Source of the DNA: a virus
Virus record (IMG/VR): IMGVR_UViG_3300021963_000585
Coordinates: 1 to 25,759 of that record
Direction: 5' to 3' (one strand)
Length of the DNA: 25,759 nucleotides
Positions 9,350 to 16,465 of this stretch are shown piece after piece. A model generated the notes under the pieces. That model was not told where the DNA came from. It made no database searches and saw only the letters and a program-made list of their open reading frames with translations. Positions within the stretch are counted from its first letter, which is position 1. The number at the start of each line of letters is the position of its first letter. Made by a program: the position numbers and the translations under genes.

Positions 9350-9380
9350 AAAAACCGTGCCTTTTTAGGTACGGTTTTTT
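9350..9380 (+). terminator. Intrinsic terminator after the Hc1-like gene
   Basis: AAAAACCGTGCC (9350-9361) pairs with GGTACGGTTTTTT around a short T-rich loop, with one G-U pair, and ends in a T tract. It closes the cargo unit. Confidence 0.88.
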
Positions 9381-9471
9381 TCTTTTACAAGAAACTTTAG
9401 TAGTCTAAAGCATCACTGCTTTTAAACGCTTCCCAGATTTTGTACTTATTTTATAATAAATGTTTTACTTT

Positions 9472-9501
9472 TTGAAAAATTAACTTAAACTTTAGTATAC
9501 T
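9472..9501 (+). promoter_or_regulatory. Putative promoter for the ssDNA-binding protein operon
   Basis: TTGAAA (9472-9477), an 18-base spacer and TATACT (9496-9501) give a good sigma70-like promoter 37 bases before the start codon. The -10 is embedded in GTATACTAGTC, identical to the nrdB promoter. Starting near 9508, the leader would be about 30 bases of unstructured A/U sequence. In T4, gp32 binds such a leader to repress its own synthesis, so this is a candidate autogenous operator. Overlapping small hairpins at 9395-9422 lie upstream of this promoter. Confidence 0.55.
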
Positions 9502-9525
9502 AGTCCAGTATAACATATTAAATAA

Positions 9526-9539
9526 TAAAATTATTACAA
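9526..9539 (+). promoter_or_regulatory. Shared A/T-rich translation leader without Shine-Dalgarno
   Basis: TAAAATTATTACAA directly abuts the ssDNA-binding protein ATG. The same 14 bases occur at 9048-9061 before the Hc1-like gene, and a related AAAAATTATT precedes the UvsX start at 19627. No purine-rich anti-16S sequence is present. This is the style of initiation known for Bacteroidota, where A-rich leaders replace Shine-Dalgarno pairing. Confidence 0.5.
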
Positions 9540-10543
9540 TGACAGATTTTTTTGACTTACCAGAAGACGCTTTCGCAAAGAAAAACGTGTCTTCAAAACC
9601 AAAAGTGGATCCAAACATTTATGACCCGGATCCAAATGCTCACAACGGATCGTATAAATCAGTAATACGATTTGTTCCTTATTTGGCAGACAAAACAAAA
9701 AGCAAGTATACTAAGTATTCTGCTAAGTTTTGGAATCCTCTAACTAAGGAATCCTTGATAGTTGACTGTCCTTCAAATGTTGAAAAACCTTCAATCCTTT
9801 GGACAATAGAATCAACTCTTCGCTCACTTAAAAAAGAGGAGCCAGATTTAGTTGCTGAAATTGAGAAAAGTTTCTCTCGTTGGTATACTCACCACTCACC
9901 GGTGTATATCAAAAAAGATCCACAAAGACCTGATTTAGAAGGAACTGTTAAGCTCTTTAAATTCAGAAATCAAGTGGACATGATTATTGATGCACAAATG
10001 AATCCTGATGAGTTAGAAGGCCTTTCTGCTTCACGCAAAATCAATCCATTCCACCTACTTGAAGGAAAAGATTTCCTTTGTATTGTTGGTAAAAAGACTC
10101 AACAATTCCGTGACTGGAGCAAATGTAAATTTATGGATGAAGTTTCTCCATTAATTTTCAAAATAGGTGAAACTCAAGTAACTGTTAAAAATGACGAGAA
10201 GTCAGTTAAATTAGTTACCGAGTTCTTATCTAAAAATACTCCAAGCATGGATGAGTATTTGCACCGCGAATGGACTGATGAGACTTTTGAAAAAGTAGCA
10301 GAAGCTGTAATCTCCGCAATTCCTCAACGTGAAATCCTTAACATGATTCTTGAAAGAAGTAAGGATACTCGAATGAATGAGTTAATTAAAGCTCGTCTTT
10401 TGCCTAGAAAATCAGCTACTCCAGCAGCAGCTAAAGTTGACGAAGACCTAGACTTTACTACTCCTTCTGCTCCAGCGGCAGCTCCAGCAGCGGCTGATAC
10501 TTCAGCAGATGACGAATACGATTCACTATTCGCTGATCTATAA
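9539..10543 (+). CDS. 32: Single-stranded DNA-binding protein, gp32-like
   Basis: 334 residues. The layout follows T4 gp32: a short basic N-terminal region with a Lys/Ser segment (AKKNVSSKPK) for cooperative binding, a central OB-fold core (FVPYLADKTKSKYTKYSAKFWNPLT through about residue 220), an Ala/Pro-rich linker and an acidic C-terminal tail ending DDEYDSLFADL. The protein coats ssDNA and recruits replication proteins through the tail. The zinc cluster of T4 gp32 is not visible: there is one Cys near the expected place (C77) and no C-x2-C, so this core probably folds without zinc. The tail tip is nearly the same as that of the gp41-like helicase (DDDYDALFNSI). Own putative promoter; short A/U leader. 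Confidence 0.88.
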   Translation: MTDFFDLPEDAFAKKNVSSKPKVDPNIYDPDPNAHNGSYKSVIRFVPYLADKTKSKYTKYSAKFWNPLTKESLIVDCPSNVEKPSILWTIESTLRSLKKEEPDLVAEIEKSFSRWYTHHSPVYIKKDPQRPDLEGTVKLFKFRNQVDMIIDAQMNPDELEGLSASRKINPFHLLEGKDFLCIVGKKTQQFRDWSKCKFMDEVSPLIFKIGETQVTVKNDEKSVKLVTEFLSKNTPSMDEYLHREWTDETFEKVAEAVISAIPQREILNMILERSKDTRMNELIKARLLPRKSATPAAAKVDEDLDFTTPSAPAAAPAAADTSADDEYDSLFADL

Positions 10544-10556
10544 AAATAGAGAACAG

Positions 10557-10844
10557 ATGGAAGAGACCACTCAAACACAACAGACTCCGGCCGAAAATCC
10601 GGAGTCTTCTACTAACAATATCTTATTTGGTACTATTACCTATGCTGATGAACCTGCATACGAGAATTTTATCCAAAATATGAATATTAATCAAGCGATC
10701 TTTGTTCTAGTCGCTTCTGCTAATTTTGCTCAAGCTAAAGGAGCGTATAATCTTTTAGAATCTGAGACAATTTCAACAGCAATTAGAACAATCAGAAAAG
10801 CGCAAGAGCCTACACAAGAACCAACAGAAGAAAAAGAACAATAA
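10557..10844 (+). CDS. Small hypothetical protein downstream of the ssDNA-binding protein
   Basis: 95 residues from ATG 10557, 13 bases after the upstream stop. In-frame ATG 10509 lies inside the previous gene and is less likely. The ends are low-complexity and charged (TTQTQQTPAENPESS; TQEPTEEKEQ). The middle is a compact helical block (FIQNMNINQAIFVLVASANFAQAKGAYNLLESETISTAIRTIRKA). Family not recognised. One base separates it from RNase H. The first codons contain a strong GC-rich hairpin (10583-10606). Confidence 0.65.
   Translation: MEETTQTQQTPAENPESSTNNILFGTITYADEPAYENFIQNMNINQAIFVLVASANFAQAKGAYNLLESETISTAIRTIRKAQEPTQEPTEEKEQ
10583..10606 (+). promoter_or_regulatory. GC-rich hairpin inside a coding region, just after the SSB gene
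   Basis: GACTCCGG (10583-10590) and CCGGAGTC (10599-10606) form a perfect 8-bp stem with an 8-base loop, unusually GC-rich for this genome. It lies 40 bases past the SSB stop and inside codons 9-17 of the next gene. It is followed by TTCT, not a T-run, so full termination is unlikely. It could protect the SSB message 3' end or damp downstream expression. Confidence 0.45.
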
Positions 10845-10845
10845 G

Positions 10846-11985
10846 ATGGACTTAATTATAGATGGAAACGCGTTTATTAATGTTGCAATTAGTGTAACAA
10901 AAGCTCAAACGTCTAGGGACAAACGTTCCATGGATGCATATTGGGTAAATGATTTATTTAATGATGGCGGTTTTATCTTAAAAGACAATGTTCGAACAGC
11001 TTTTAGAAATTTTTGTTTTACTTACCTTAATTCCTTAATTGCACCAATTGCCTCTAATCCAGAAAAGGTGCATATTGTATTTGACTCAAAAAGTTGGAGA
11101 AAAGAATGGACTGAAAACTTCTTTAAAATTGGAGCCTTTTCAACTACTTCTGCTCCTACTGAATTTAAATACAAAGGAAATCGTAAGTATGATGAGCACC
11201 AATATCTTTTCTTTGATTACTTTCAACAGGTCCTAATGCCAGCTCTTTCTGAAAAGGCAGGAATTAATCAATACCGATTTAAAGATACTGAAGGTGATGA
11301 TATTATTGCATATCTTTGTGAAAATCTGGACACCGATATCCTAATCTATTCAGTTGACCAAGATTTAAAACAGTTGACTGGTAATAAGGATAAGAACGTT
11401 CTCTTAATTACGCCAAAACAAATGGCAAAAACAAAGAGACTTTTTGTACCAGAAAATCTAGTTCCAACTATTGCTGATGACGAAGTAGATAATTTCTTTT
11501 CCTTAAATGATGCTCACATTAGCGGAGCAACTATTGAAAAGACTATTTCAAATCTAGTAAGCAAAGATTTTGTTGAGCATAAAGTCGATTTTATTCCTGA
11601 AACTCTTAGTAAAATATTTTTAGGTGATAAATCAGATAATATCCCAAAGATTACAGGAATTACTCCAGTTAAATCTACTAAATTAATTACTCAACTTACT
11701 GAAAAGTTTGGTGAATCGTTAATGTCTGAATTAGATGACATTTCCGATTCTATACTTAATGAACTAGTTGAAGGGATTCAAACCCTAAATAAAATTAAAG
11801 ATCAGGATAAATTAAATGAGATCAGAGATAATATAGTTCTTAACATTAGACTAATACGTCTTTCGACTAAAGTTTTCCCAGAAGAAATCAGGGATGCTAT
11901 CGAAGAGGAATTTAAGAGCACTCAATTATCTCAATTTAATTATCGAGAATTTTTAAACTTAAAAAATAATCAAACATCACTATGA
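10846..11985 (+). CDS. rnh: 5'-3' exonuclease / RNase H, T4 Rnh-like flap nuclease
   Basis: 379 residues. It removes RNA primers and 5' flaps during lagging-strand synthesis. FEN-family landmarks: MDLIIDGNAF (first catalytic Asp), HIVFDSKSWRKE (second Asp, followed by the arch region), YKGNRK (basic clamp), DTEGDDIIAYL (E-x-D-D), YSVDQDLKQL (D-x-D) and FLGDKSDNIPKITGI (the G-D-x-S-D-N helix-hairpin-helix). All metal-binding acidic positions appear intact. It is longer than T4 Rnh (about 305 residues), with an insert around residues 185-245 and an extended helical C-terminus. Lies one base after the preceding gene and overlaps the GroES start by 4 bases (ATGA), so it is in the SSB operon. Confidence 0.92.
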   Translation: MDLIIDGNAFINVAISVTKAQTSRDKRSMDAYWVNDLFNDGGFILKDNVRTAFRNFCFTYLNSLIAPIASNPEKVHIVFDSKSWRKEWTENFFKIGAFSTTSAPTEFKYKGNRKYDEHQYLFFDYFQQVLMPALSEKAGINQYRFKDTEGDDIIAYLCENLDTDILIYSVDQDLKQLTGNKDKNVLLITPKQMAKTKRLFVPENLVPTIADDEVDNFFSLNDAHISGATIEKTISNLVSKDFVEHKVDFIPETLSKIFLGDKSDNIPKITGITPVKSTKLITQLTEKFGESLMSELDDISDSILNELVEGIQTLNKIKDQDKLNEIRDNIVLNIRLIRLSTKVFPEEIRDAIEEEFKSTQLSQFNYREFLNLKNNQTSL

Positions 11986-12281
11986 AACCTTTATTTGAAA
12001 GAGTTTTAGTTAAACCTCGAGACAAAGAGACCACTACTAAGCAAGGAATTATGCTTCCTGAAAAAGCTGTAAAGAAGCCTAATGTAGGTACAGTTATTGC
12101 CGCTGGCCCAGGTTCTACTCATAATCCAATGCCAGTTGCGCCAGGAGATCTAGTTCTCTTTAATCGTTACGCTGGTGCTGAAATGTTTATCAAAGGAGAA
12201 AAACATTTTATGATTATGGCTAATGAACTTATTTGCATCCTAGATGATATTGATGAAGTATCACTAGAAGAATTTGAATAG
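11982..12281 (+). CDS. groES: GroES-type cochaperonin (10 kDa)
   Basis: 99 residues. It starts MKPLFERVLVKPRDKETTTKQ and continues with the mobile loop that docks on GroEL (GIMLPEKA), then VGTVIAAGPG and GDLVLFNRYAGAEM, ending with a short acidic tail (DDIDEVSLEEFE) beyond the usual core. The fold signature is that of true bacterial GroES more than of T4 gp31, which is divergent. It should cap the phage GroEL encoded at 1370-3004, although they are in separate transcription units. Start overlaps the RNase H stop (ATGA). A bidirectional terminator follows. Confidence 0.95.
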   Translation: MKPLFERVLVKPRDKETTTKQGIMLPEKAVKKPNVGTVIAAGPGSTHNPMPVAPGDLVLFNRYAGAEMFIKGEKHFMIMANELICILDDIDEVSLEEFE

Positions 12282-12307
12282 TGTTTTAATTGGTTTTTAA
12301 ACACAAA

Positions 12308-12341
12308 AAAAAGAGCTCTAACCAAAATTAGAGCTCTTTTT
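12308..12341. terminator. Bidirectional intrinsic terminator
   Basis: A perfect 14-bp stem, AAAAAGAGCTCTAA / TTAGAGCTCTTTTT, with a 6-base loop (CCAAAA). It has T tracts on both strands, so it serves groES on the plus strand and the M15 peptidase gene on the minus strand, whose ends converge here. Confidence 0.92.
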
Positions 12342-12358
12342 ATTTAGTTAGAGTTTAA

Positions 12359-12826
12359 TTATTTGTAAGGTACGTAAGAAGTAGCTCCTCCTTTTTTAAC
12401 AGCTTTTAACATTTGCTTGCGTTGTTTACCATCAGATGAATAACTAACGTGTACCCAATCAGGATTAGCATCGGTTCCGAATTCCCAGATCAATTGATCG
12501 AACTGGAGATTATCCTTAATATAATCAAATACCATTTTATTAGTAATTCCATGAGCGCTGCCATCCATATCAATATCAATCGCTTCACCTTTACAGTGTT
12601 GAGAAGAACTAGATCCACCAACTGCTTTATTTAAAGCTGCTGAACGGTATCCTGATGAAATATGAATAGGTTTACCGAAATGTAGTCTAATTGGCTCAAA
12701 TACTTTTTCAGCTAATAGCTTAAAGTTTTCAAGGTGTTCAGCCGTTGGCTCATTTGAAACTCCGTTACGTTTTGCAGTTTCACTTCTTGTTACTTCTGCT
12801 AGTGCTAAATGTTCACTTAATTGCAT
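12359..12826 (-). CDS. M15-family zinc peptidase (D-Ala-D-Ala carboxypeptidase-like), probable lysin
   Basis: 155 residues, the size of a single M15 catalytic domain. The start LSEHLALAEVTRSETA is the usual N-terminus of this subfamily. ISSGYRSAALNKAVGG and SQHCKGEAIDID supply the zinc ligands H77 and D84. WEFG with E115 and WVHVSY with H126 complete the site. It would cleave peptidoglycan stem peptides. There is no signal peptide or membrane segment, so release to the periplasm would need a holin or delivery as part of the tail. It lies downstream of the tail sheath on the same strand, with a terminator between them. An endolysin or a tail-associated lysin are both possible. Confidence 0.88.
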   Translation of the reverse strand: MQLSEHLALAEVTRSETAKRNGVSNEPTAEHLENFKLLAEKVFEPIRLHFGKPIHISSGYRSAALNKAVGGSSSSQHCKGEAIDIDMDGSAHGITNKMVFDYIKDNLQFDQLIWEFGTDANPDWVHVSYSSDGKQRKQMLKAVKKGGATSYVPYK

Positions 12827-12845
12827 TTTATAATTTATTTTTTTT

Positions 12846-12876
12846 AAAAAGAAAGAGCGGCTATTAACCGCTCTTT
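12846..12876 (-). terminator. Intrinsic terminator after the tail sheath gene
   Basis: On the minus strand AAAGAGCGG / CCGCTCTTT form a perfect 9-bp stem with a 7-base loop, then C and five T. It begins four bases after the sheath stop and lies upstream of the M15 gene, which therefore probably depends on readthrough or on a weak promoter in the AT-rich stretch 12827-12845. Confidence 0.85.
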
Positions 12877-12880
12877 AAGA

Positions 12881-15841
12881 TTAGAAGCTTGGAATAAATC
12901 CGCTTGAATTTGAACTTAATTCTCCTCCAACTCGAGTAATAGTAATTCGGTTAATGAATTTCTGGATTCCTCTAGGGAAGTTAATTCGGATATCAAGTAC
13001 TGCTGAGTTTGCAGAAATTACTTCATTTGTGTTATTAGATGTATCGAAGATAACTTCGAAAGTACTAATACCTTTTGCATTTACAACAGCTGCTAAGTAA
13101 TTTTCAACAATTGTTCTAACTCTCAATCGGGTAATCTCATCGTTAAAGTCAAATAAGAAATTAAACAAGATTTTCTCGATATCTCTTTCAATAGTTGACA
13201 AGTTATCACGAACATGAGCGTTGTTAAGAGCTGAATTTACTCGTTGGTAAGCAGTATTATTACTAAACAAGATAATTCCAAATCCACGACGACGAACGAT
13301 TAAGTTGTGTCCTACTGGCTCTAGATAATCTCTATCCTCGTCAGTCAAATCGTATTCAACTCCAAGAACTTCAGGATCATTAATAGCTCCACGTTTTCCA
13401 CCAGCTACAATTAAGAAAGGTGTACCGTTCTTGAATTTTCTAACATAAAGGTTAGAAACGTATGCTGATGCTGGAACTGAAATATTTCTACTTCCACTTC
13501 TAACGATTAGGTTAGGGAATGAGTAATGAGCATAAGAAGACAAAGGAACTCCATTTACATCCTCTTCAGCAAACTTAAATAAGAACTCAGGATTAAGAGA
13601 TAAATCTCCACCTTGTGAAATTAATTGAGTTGATACCAATTTGTTAGTTTGATCAATAAAGCTAGGACTTACTGATTTCTCAAATTGTTGAATTGAAGGT
13701 GAGTTTAGGATCGCCATTGCTTGACCATTAAGAGCAGCTAATTTAGCTAAGTAGTATTTAGATGAAGCAGAGATTTCTCCTTCATATGAGTCAACTACAT
13801 AACGGAAATCAACTAGTTCTCCATTTGCAAGAGCTTGAGGAATTGAAGTATACTTAAATAAGTAGGAAAGAATTCCATTTTCTCCACCAACACGATCAGC
13901 TGTTCCATTAGGAAGAACGTCATTGCGTAGGGTAAATCCTTTTAAGTATTGTCCTTTTAAACGATTTACGAAATTGTAAATACCTTTGTAAACTTTCAAT
14001 TCGTTTCCATCTACATCCAAACCAATAATTTCATCTACACTTGGAGCCATTGTAGTAACTGTGTAAGTTAAAGTGTATGGACTCAAAGTTTCAGTAGAAG
14101 AAACTGCGATAATTTTAAGTAAACGTGGACGGCTGTCACCAATAACTTTAGCTTTAATATAGTTGTTAACTTTAATAAATTTATCAACTTCTGCTTTATT
14201 AGCAACGTTAATTCCTAAAACTAACTTGTTAGGTTGAAGAACACTATACTCAGTAAAGTAAGTAGCATCAGTTAAGTCAAATACTTTTTTGAAAGTATCG
14301 CCAGTTGACAAAATAATTTTTACATAGTTTTCTGCTCCAGGACCACCGTAACTATTAACGTTAGCTACATTTAAAAGGCTGTTGTCTGCACAAACTTGGA
14401 TTTTGATATAGTCCAAACCAGATACTTTTAAGTTATCTGAGATTTTGATATAACGAGTAGTAGAGTCATCCACTATTTGGTCTCCATTAATCATAAATCC
14501 TTTTGCATAAGCATTATAAAGTTTGCTACCTTTCATTGCAACTAGATAAGTACTTCCAGATGCAGGTGTAATTTCATAAAGATCTGCAAGAGCAACTCCA
14601 GTTCCTGCAAGGAATGCACTTTCAGTTTTAGTAGTTGTGTTACTGATTTCAAAAATAAGATCAGTGTTTGCAGGACGTGCATAACTTAAAACATCAATTA
14701 ATGGTGTAAAATCTACAGCAGTAGATCCATCTACATCATAACCTCCGTTATCTGCTGCATAGTCATCTAATTGATCTAATTCGTCATAGCCATGACCTAC
14801 AATATCCAAACGGTGTGTTTCCATGTCTTGATCAAAGAAACTATCATTCGTTAAGTTAACCAATTCTAATTTCTCAGCATCAAGAGCACATAAGATACCA
14901 GTTGTTGCAAATACTCGGTTAAGAAGAGCATCAATTGCAACAGTAACTCCGTTTTGATCTCTAAAGTTAGGAATTAAACAACCGATAGTACGATTGATTA
15001 CTTTAACTTCACGAAGAGCAAAGAAATTAGCTGCATTTTCGTCTTTTAATCCGCTTGCATCAAAATATTGTTTGTAGATAGGATCACTTGCTAATTTCAA
15101 GTAGTTTGTCCAGTCTCCACTAACGATAGATACTTCAACAAAATAATCAGAGATAAAATCGTCTGGGTGAATAAAAGTAGGAAAATCTACATCGCTACCA
15201 GCAATTGTAGAAAACCACTCTTTTGCAGTAACATCAAAACCAGTGATATTCGCTTTACGAACCCAGATTGTTGCATTAGTATTTCCTACATTTGCAAACG
15301 AAAGAACTTTATTAGATTCTAGGGTAGTTTGTCCAAATCCTCCAGGATTAGTGATATAATCATCGCCTAGTGCTAAGTTTTTAGACTTGTTTAATTCGTC
15401 AGTACTAGCAAACCAAAGACGACGTTTGTTAAAGAAATTAACAACTGGCCATTGAGTTACCTGTGTTTCTGAGTTATTTGAAGCTGCTTCAGTATTAAAT
15501 GTAGCAAAATTTGCTTTATCTAAGTTAGCTGTAGTGTCAGTATCAGTATCCAATGGAATTACATTCATTGCAAATACTGGCCCTTCACGAAGTGCTACTT
15601 CAATTGTTCTGTGGAAAAAGCTTCCAGCCTTTTCAAGTTTTGGATCGATTTCACCAAAAACTGCTTTCAATGTTCTAACATCATTGATTAAAACGACAGT
15701 GTTGTATGGTCCTACTCTACTTGAGCCGACTATAAGTCGACCAGTAGTAAGAGGCAATACCGTATTCTCACTAGCATCTATTTCAACAGTGTAAACACCG
15801 CTAGACTTAAAATTATTTAAGTTTATCCTTTGTTCGGCCAT
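12881..15841 (-). CDS. 18: Contractile tail sheath protein, gp18-like, enlarged
   Basis: 986 residues, far longer than T4 gp18 (about 659). Recognisable ends: an N-terminal segment with SSGVYTVEIDAS and TGRLIVGSSRVGPYNTVVLI, and a C-terminal sheath domain (about 740-986) with ISVPASAYVSNLYVR, a VGHNLIVRRRGFGIILFSNNTAY segment, DNLSTIERDIEKILFNFLFD and FEVIFDTSNN...RINFPRGIQKFINRITITR. These conserved ends form the inner layer and the linking strands of the sheath lattice. The central 500-600 residues (about 130-700) are poorly conserved and rich in Asp, Thr and Ser, and are probably several domains facing outward. The strand is opposite to the replication genes, with a late-type promoter motif upstream and a terminator downstream. 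Confidence 0.9.
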   Translation of the reverse strand: MAEQRINLNNFKSSGVYTVEIDASENTVLPLTTGRLIVGSSRVGPYNTVVLINDVRTLKAVFGEIDPKLEKAGSFFHRTIEVALREGPVFAMNVIPLDTDTDTTANLDKANFATFNTEAASNNSETQVTQWPVVNFFNKRRLWFASTDELNKSKNLALGDDYITNPGGFGQTTLESNKVLSFANVGNTNATIWVRKANITGFDVTAKEWFSTIAGSDVDFPTFIHPDDFISDYFVEVSIVSGDWTNYLKLASDPIYKQYFDASGLKDENAANFFALREVKVINRTIGCLIPNFRDQNGVTVAIDALLNRVFATTGILCALDAEKLELVNLTNDSFFDQDMETHRLDIVGHGYDELDQLDDYAADNGGYDVDGSTAVDFTPLIDVLSYARPANTDLIFEISNTTTKTESAFLAGTGVALADLYEITPASGSTYLVAMKGSKLYNAYAKGFMINGDQIVDDSTTRYIKISDNLKVSGLDYIKIQVCADNSLLNVANVNSYGGPGAENYVKIILSTGDTFKKVFDLTDATYFTEYSVLQPNKLVLGINVANKAEVDKFIKVNNYIKAKVIGDSRPRLLKIIAVSSTETLSPYTLTYTVTTMAPSVDEIIGLDVDGNELKVYKGIYNFVNRLKGQYLKGFTLRNDVLPNGTADRVGGENGILSYLFKYTSIPQALANGELVDFRYVVDSYEGEISASSKYYLAKLAALNGQAMAILNSPSIQQFEKSVSPSFIDQTNKLVSTQLISQGGDLSLNPEFLFKFAEEDVNGVPLSSYAHYSFPNLIVRSGSRNISVPASAYVSNLYVRKFKNGTPFLIVAGGKRGAINDPEVLGVEYDLTDEDRDYLEPVGHNLIVRRRGFGIILFSNNTAYQRVNSALNNAHVRDNLSTIERDIEKILFNFLFDFNDEITRLRVRTIVENYLAAVVNAKGISTFEVIFDTSNNTNEVISANSAVLDIRINFPRGIQKFINRITITRVGGELSSNSSGFIPSF

Positions 15842-15857
15842 TTCTGTATAGATATTT

Positions 15858-15871
15858 TTTAATTATTTATC
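15858..15871 (-). promoter_or_regulatory. Putative T4-type late promoter for the tail sheath gene
   Basis: On the minus strand GATAAATAATTAAA begins 30 bases before the sheath ATG. It is one base from the T4 late consensus and matches the motif before the cargo operon at 7517 in 13 of 14 bases. Two structural-type units sharing this element supports a late-gene role. Confidence 0.5.
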
Positions 15872-15953
15872 CGTACTGCCCCTAATAAATTACGAAAAGT
15901 CGAAAAATAAAAAACTCAAAAAGTTTATTTAAGTATAATATATAGAGAAAAAT

Positions 15954-15982
15954 TTTACAAATTGGACTCTTTTTAGTATATT
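15954..15982 (+). promoter_or_regulatory. Putative promoter for the dUTPase-polymerase operon
   Basis: TTTACA (15954-15959), a 17-base spacer and TATATT (15977-15982) form a sigma70-like pair 15 bases before ATG 15997. The -10 sits in TTTAGTATATTA, close to TTTAGTATACTA at the SSB promoter. The 155-base gap 15842-15996 thus carries back-to-back promoters and nothing else recognised. Confidence 0.5.
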
Positions 15983-15996
15983 AAAACAAAAACAAG

Positions 15997-16464
15997 ATGG
16001 CGAACACCGACAATGAATGTAAAGACCTTCCGATAGCGGATCTTTACGAAAAATCCACCACTCACTTAGCCGACATAATGGCTCATCAAAAGAAGATGCA
16101 AGAGGAGACTTATGGTTTTAACTTTGAAACCATGACACTTCGAGAAATCATGAATTTTTGGCATGCAAATACTCATGCTACCATTGATGAGATCCATGAA
16201 ATGACTGACGCTCTTGGCGGAATTAAAGACGGTGATGGCAATGCAATATGGAAGTATTGGAAAAAAGCCCATAAGAAATACGATACCATGACTATCGCTG
16301 ACCTATCTGAAGGCGATAAGAAGGAGCTCTATATGGAATGGGTAGATATACTCCACTTCTTTATTAATTATGCCGTGTCTATTGGATTAGACGCAAAAAC
16401 TGCGTATGACTACTACTTCTCAAAAGCGGCCGAAAATCAAAACCGACAAAATAACAATTATTAA
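15997..16464 (+). CDS. Dimeric all-alpha dUTPase (MazG-like superfamily)
   Basis: 155 residues. It hydrolyses dUTP to dUMP, keeping uracil out of phage DNA and feeding dTMP synthesis. Features of the all-alpha dUTPase family are the first metal-binding helix HATIDEIHEMTDALGG (E-x2-E), the later helix ELYMEWVDILHFFINYAVSIG (E-x3-D with LHF), the YYFSKAAENQNRQNNNY segment matching the K-x2-x-N-x2-R-Q-x-x-x-Y phosphate-binding end, and a short mainly charged N-terminus. dCTPase activity cannot be excluded. It opens the operon that leads into the polymerase; the next gene starts one base after the stop. Confidence 0.82.
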   Translation: MANTDNECKDLPIADLYEKSTTHLADIMAHQKKMQEETYGFNFETMTLREIMNFWHANTHATIDEIHEMTDALGGIKDGDGNAIWKYWKKAHKKYDTMTIADLSEGDKKELYMEWVDILHFFINYAVSIGLDAKTAYDYYFSKAAENQNRQNNNY

Positions 16465-16465
16465 G

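Noticed and set aside
9395-9422. Two overlapping small hairpins (CTTTAG/CTAAAG and AAAGCA/TGCTTT) as a gp32-type pseudoknot operator
   Set aside because: Stems are only 6 bp and AT-rich, and they lie upstream of the predicted transcription start, so they would not be in the main SSB mRNA.
9417-9424. TGCTTTTA before the SSB gene as a T4 MotA box
   Set aside because: No -10 element lies at the required distance (about 12 bases), and the better promoter is 50 bases downstream.
9080-10578. Open frames on the minus strand opposite the Hc1-like and SSB genes (9080-9301 and 10324-10578)
   Set aside because: They are antisense shadows of well-supported genes, with low-complexity or Cys/Phe-rich products and no leader of their own.
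12791-12826. LALAE at the N-terminus of the M15 peptidase as a capsid-targeting peptide
   Set aside because: LSEHxxLAEhTRS is the normal N-terminus of this peptidase subfamily, and the F-I-x-E core is missing.
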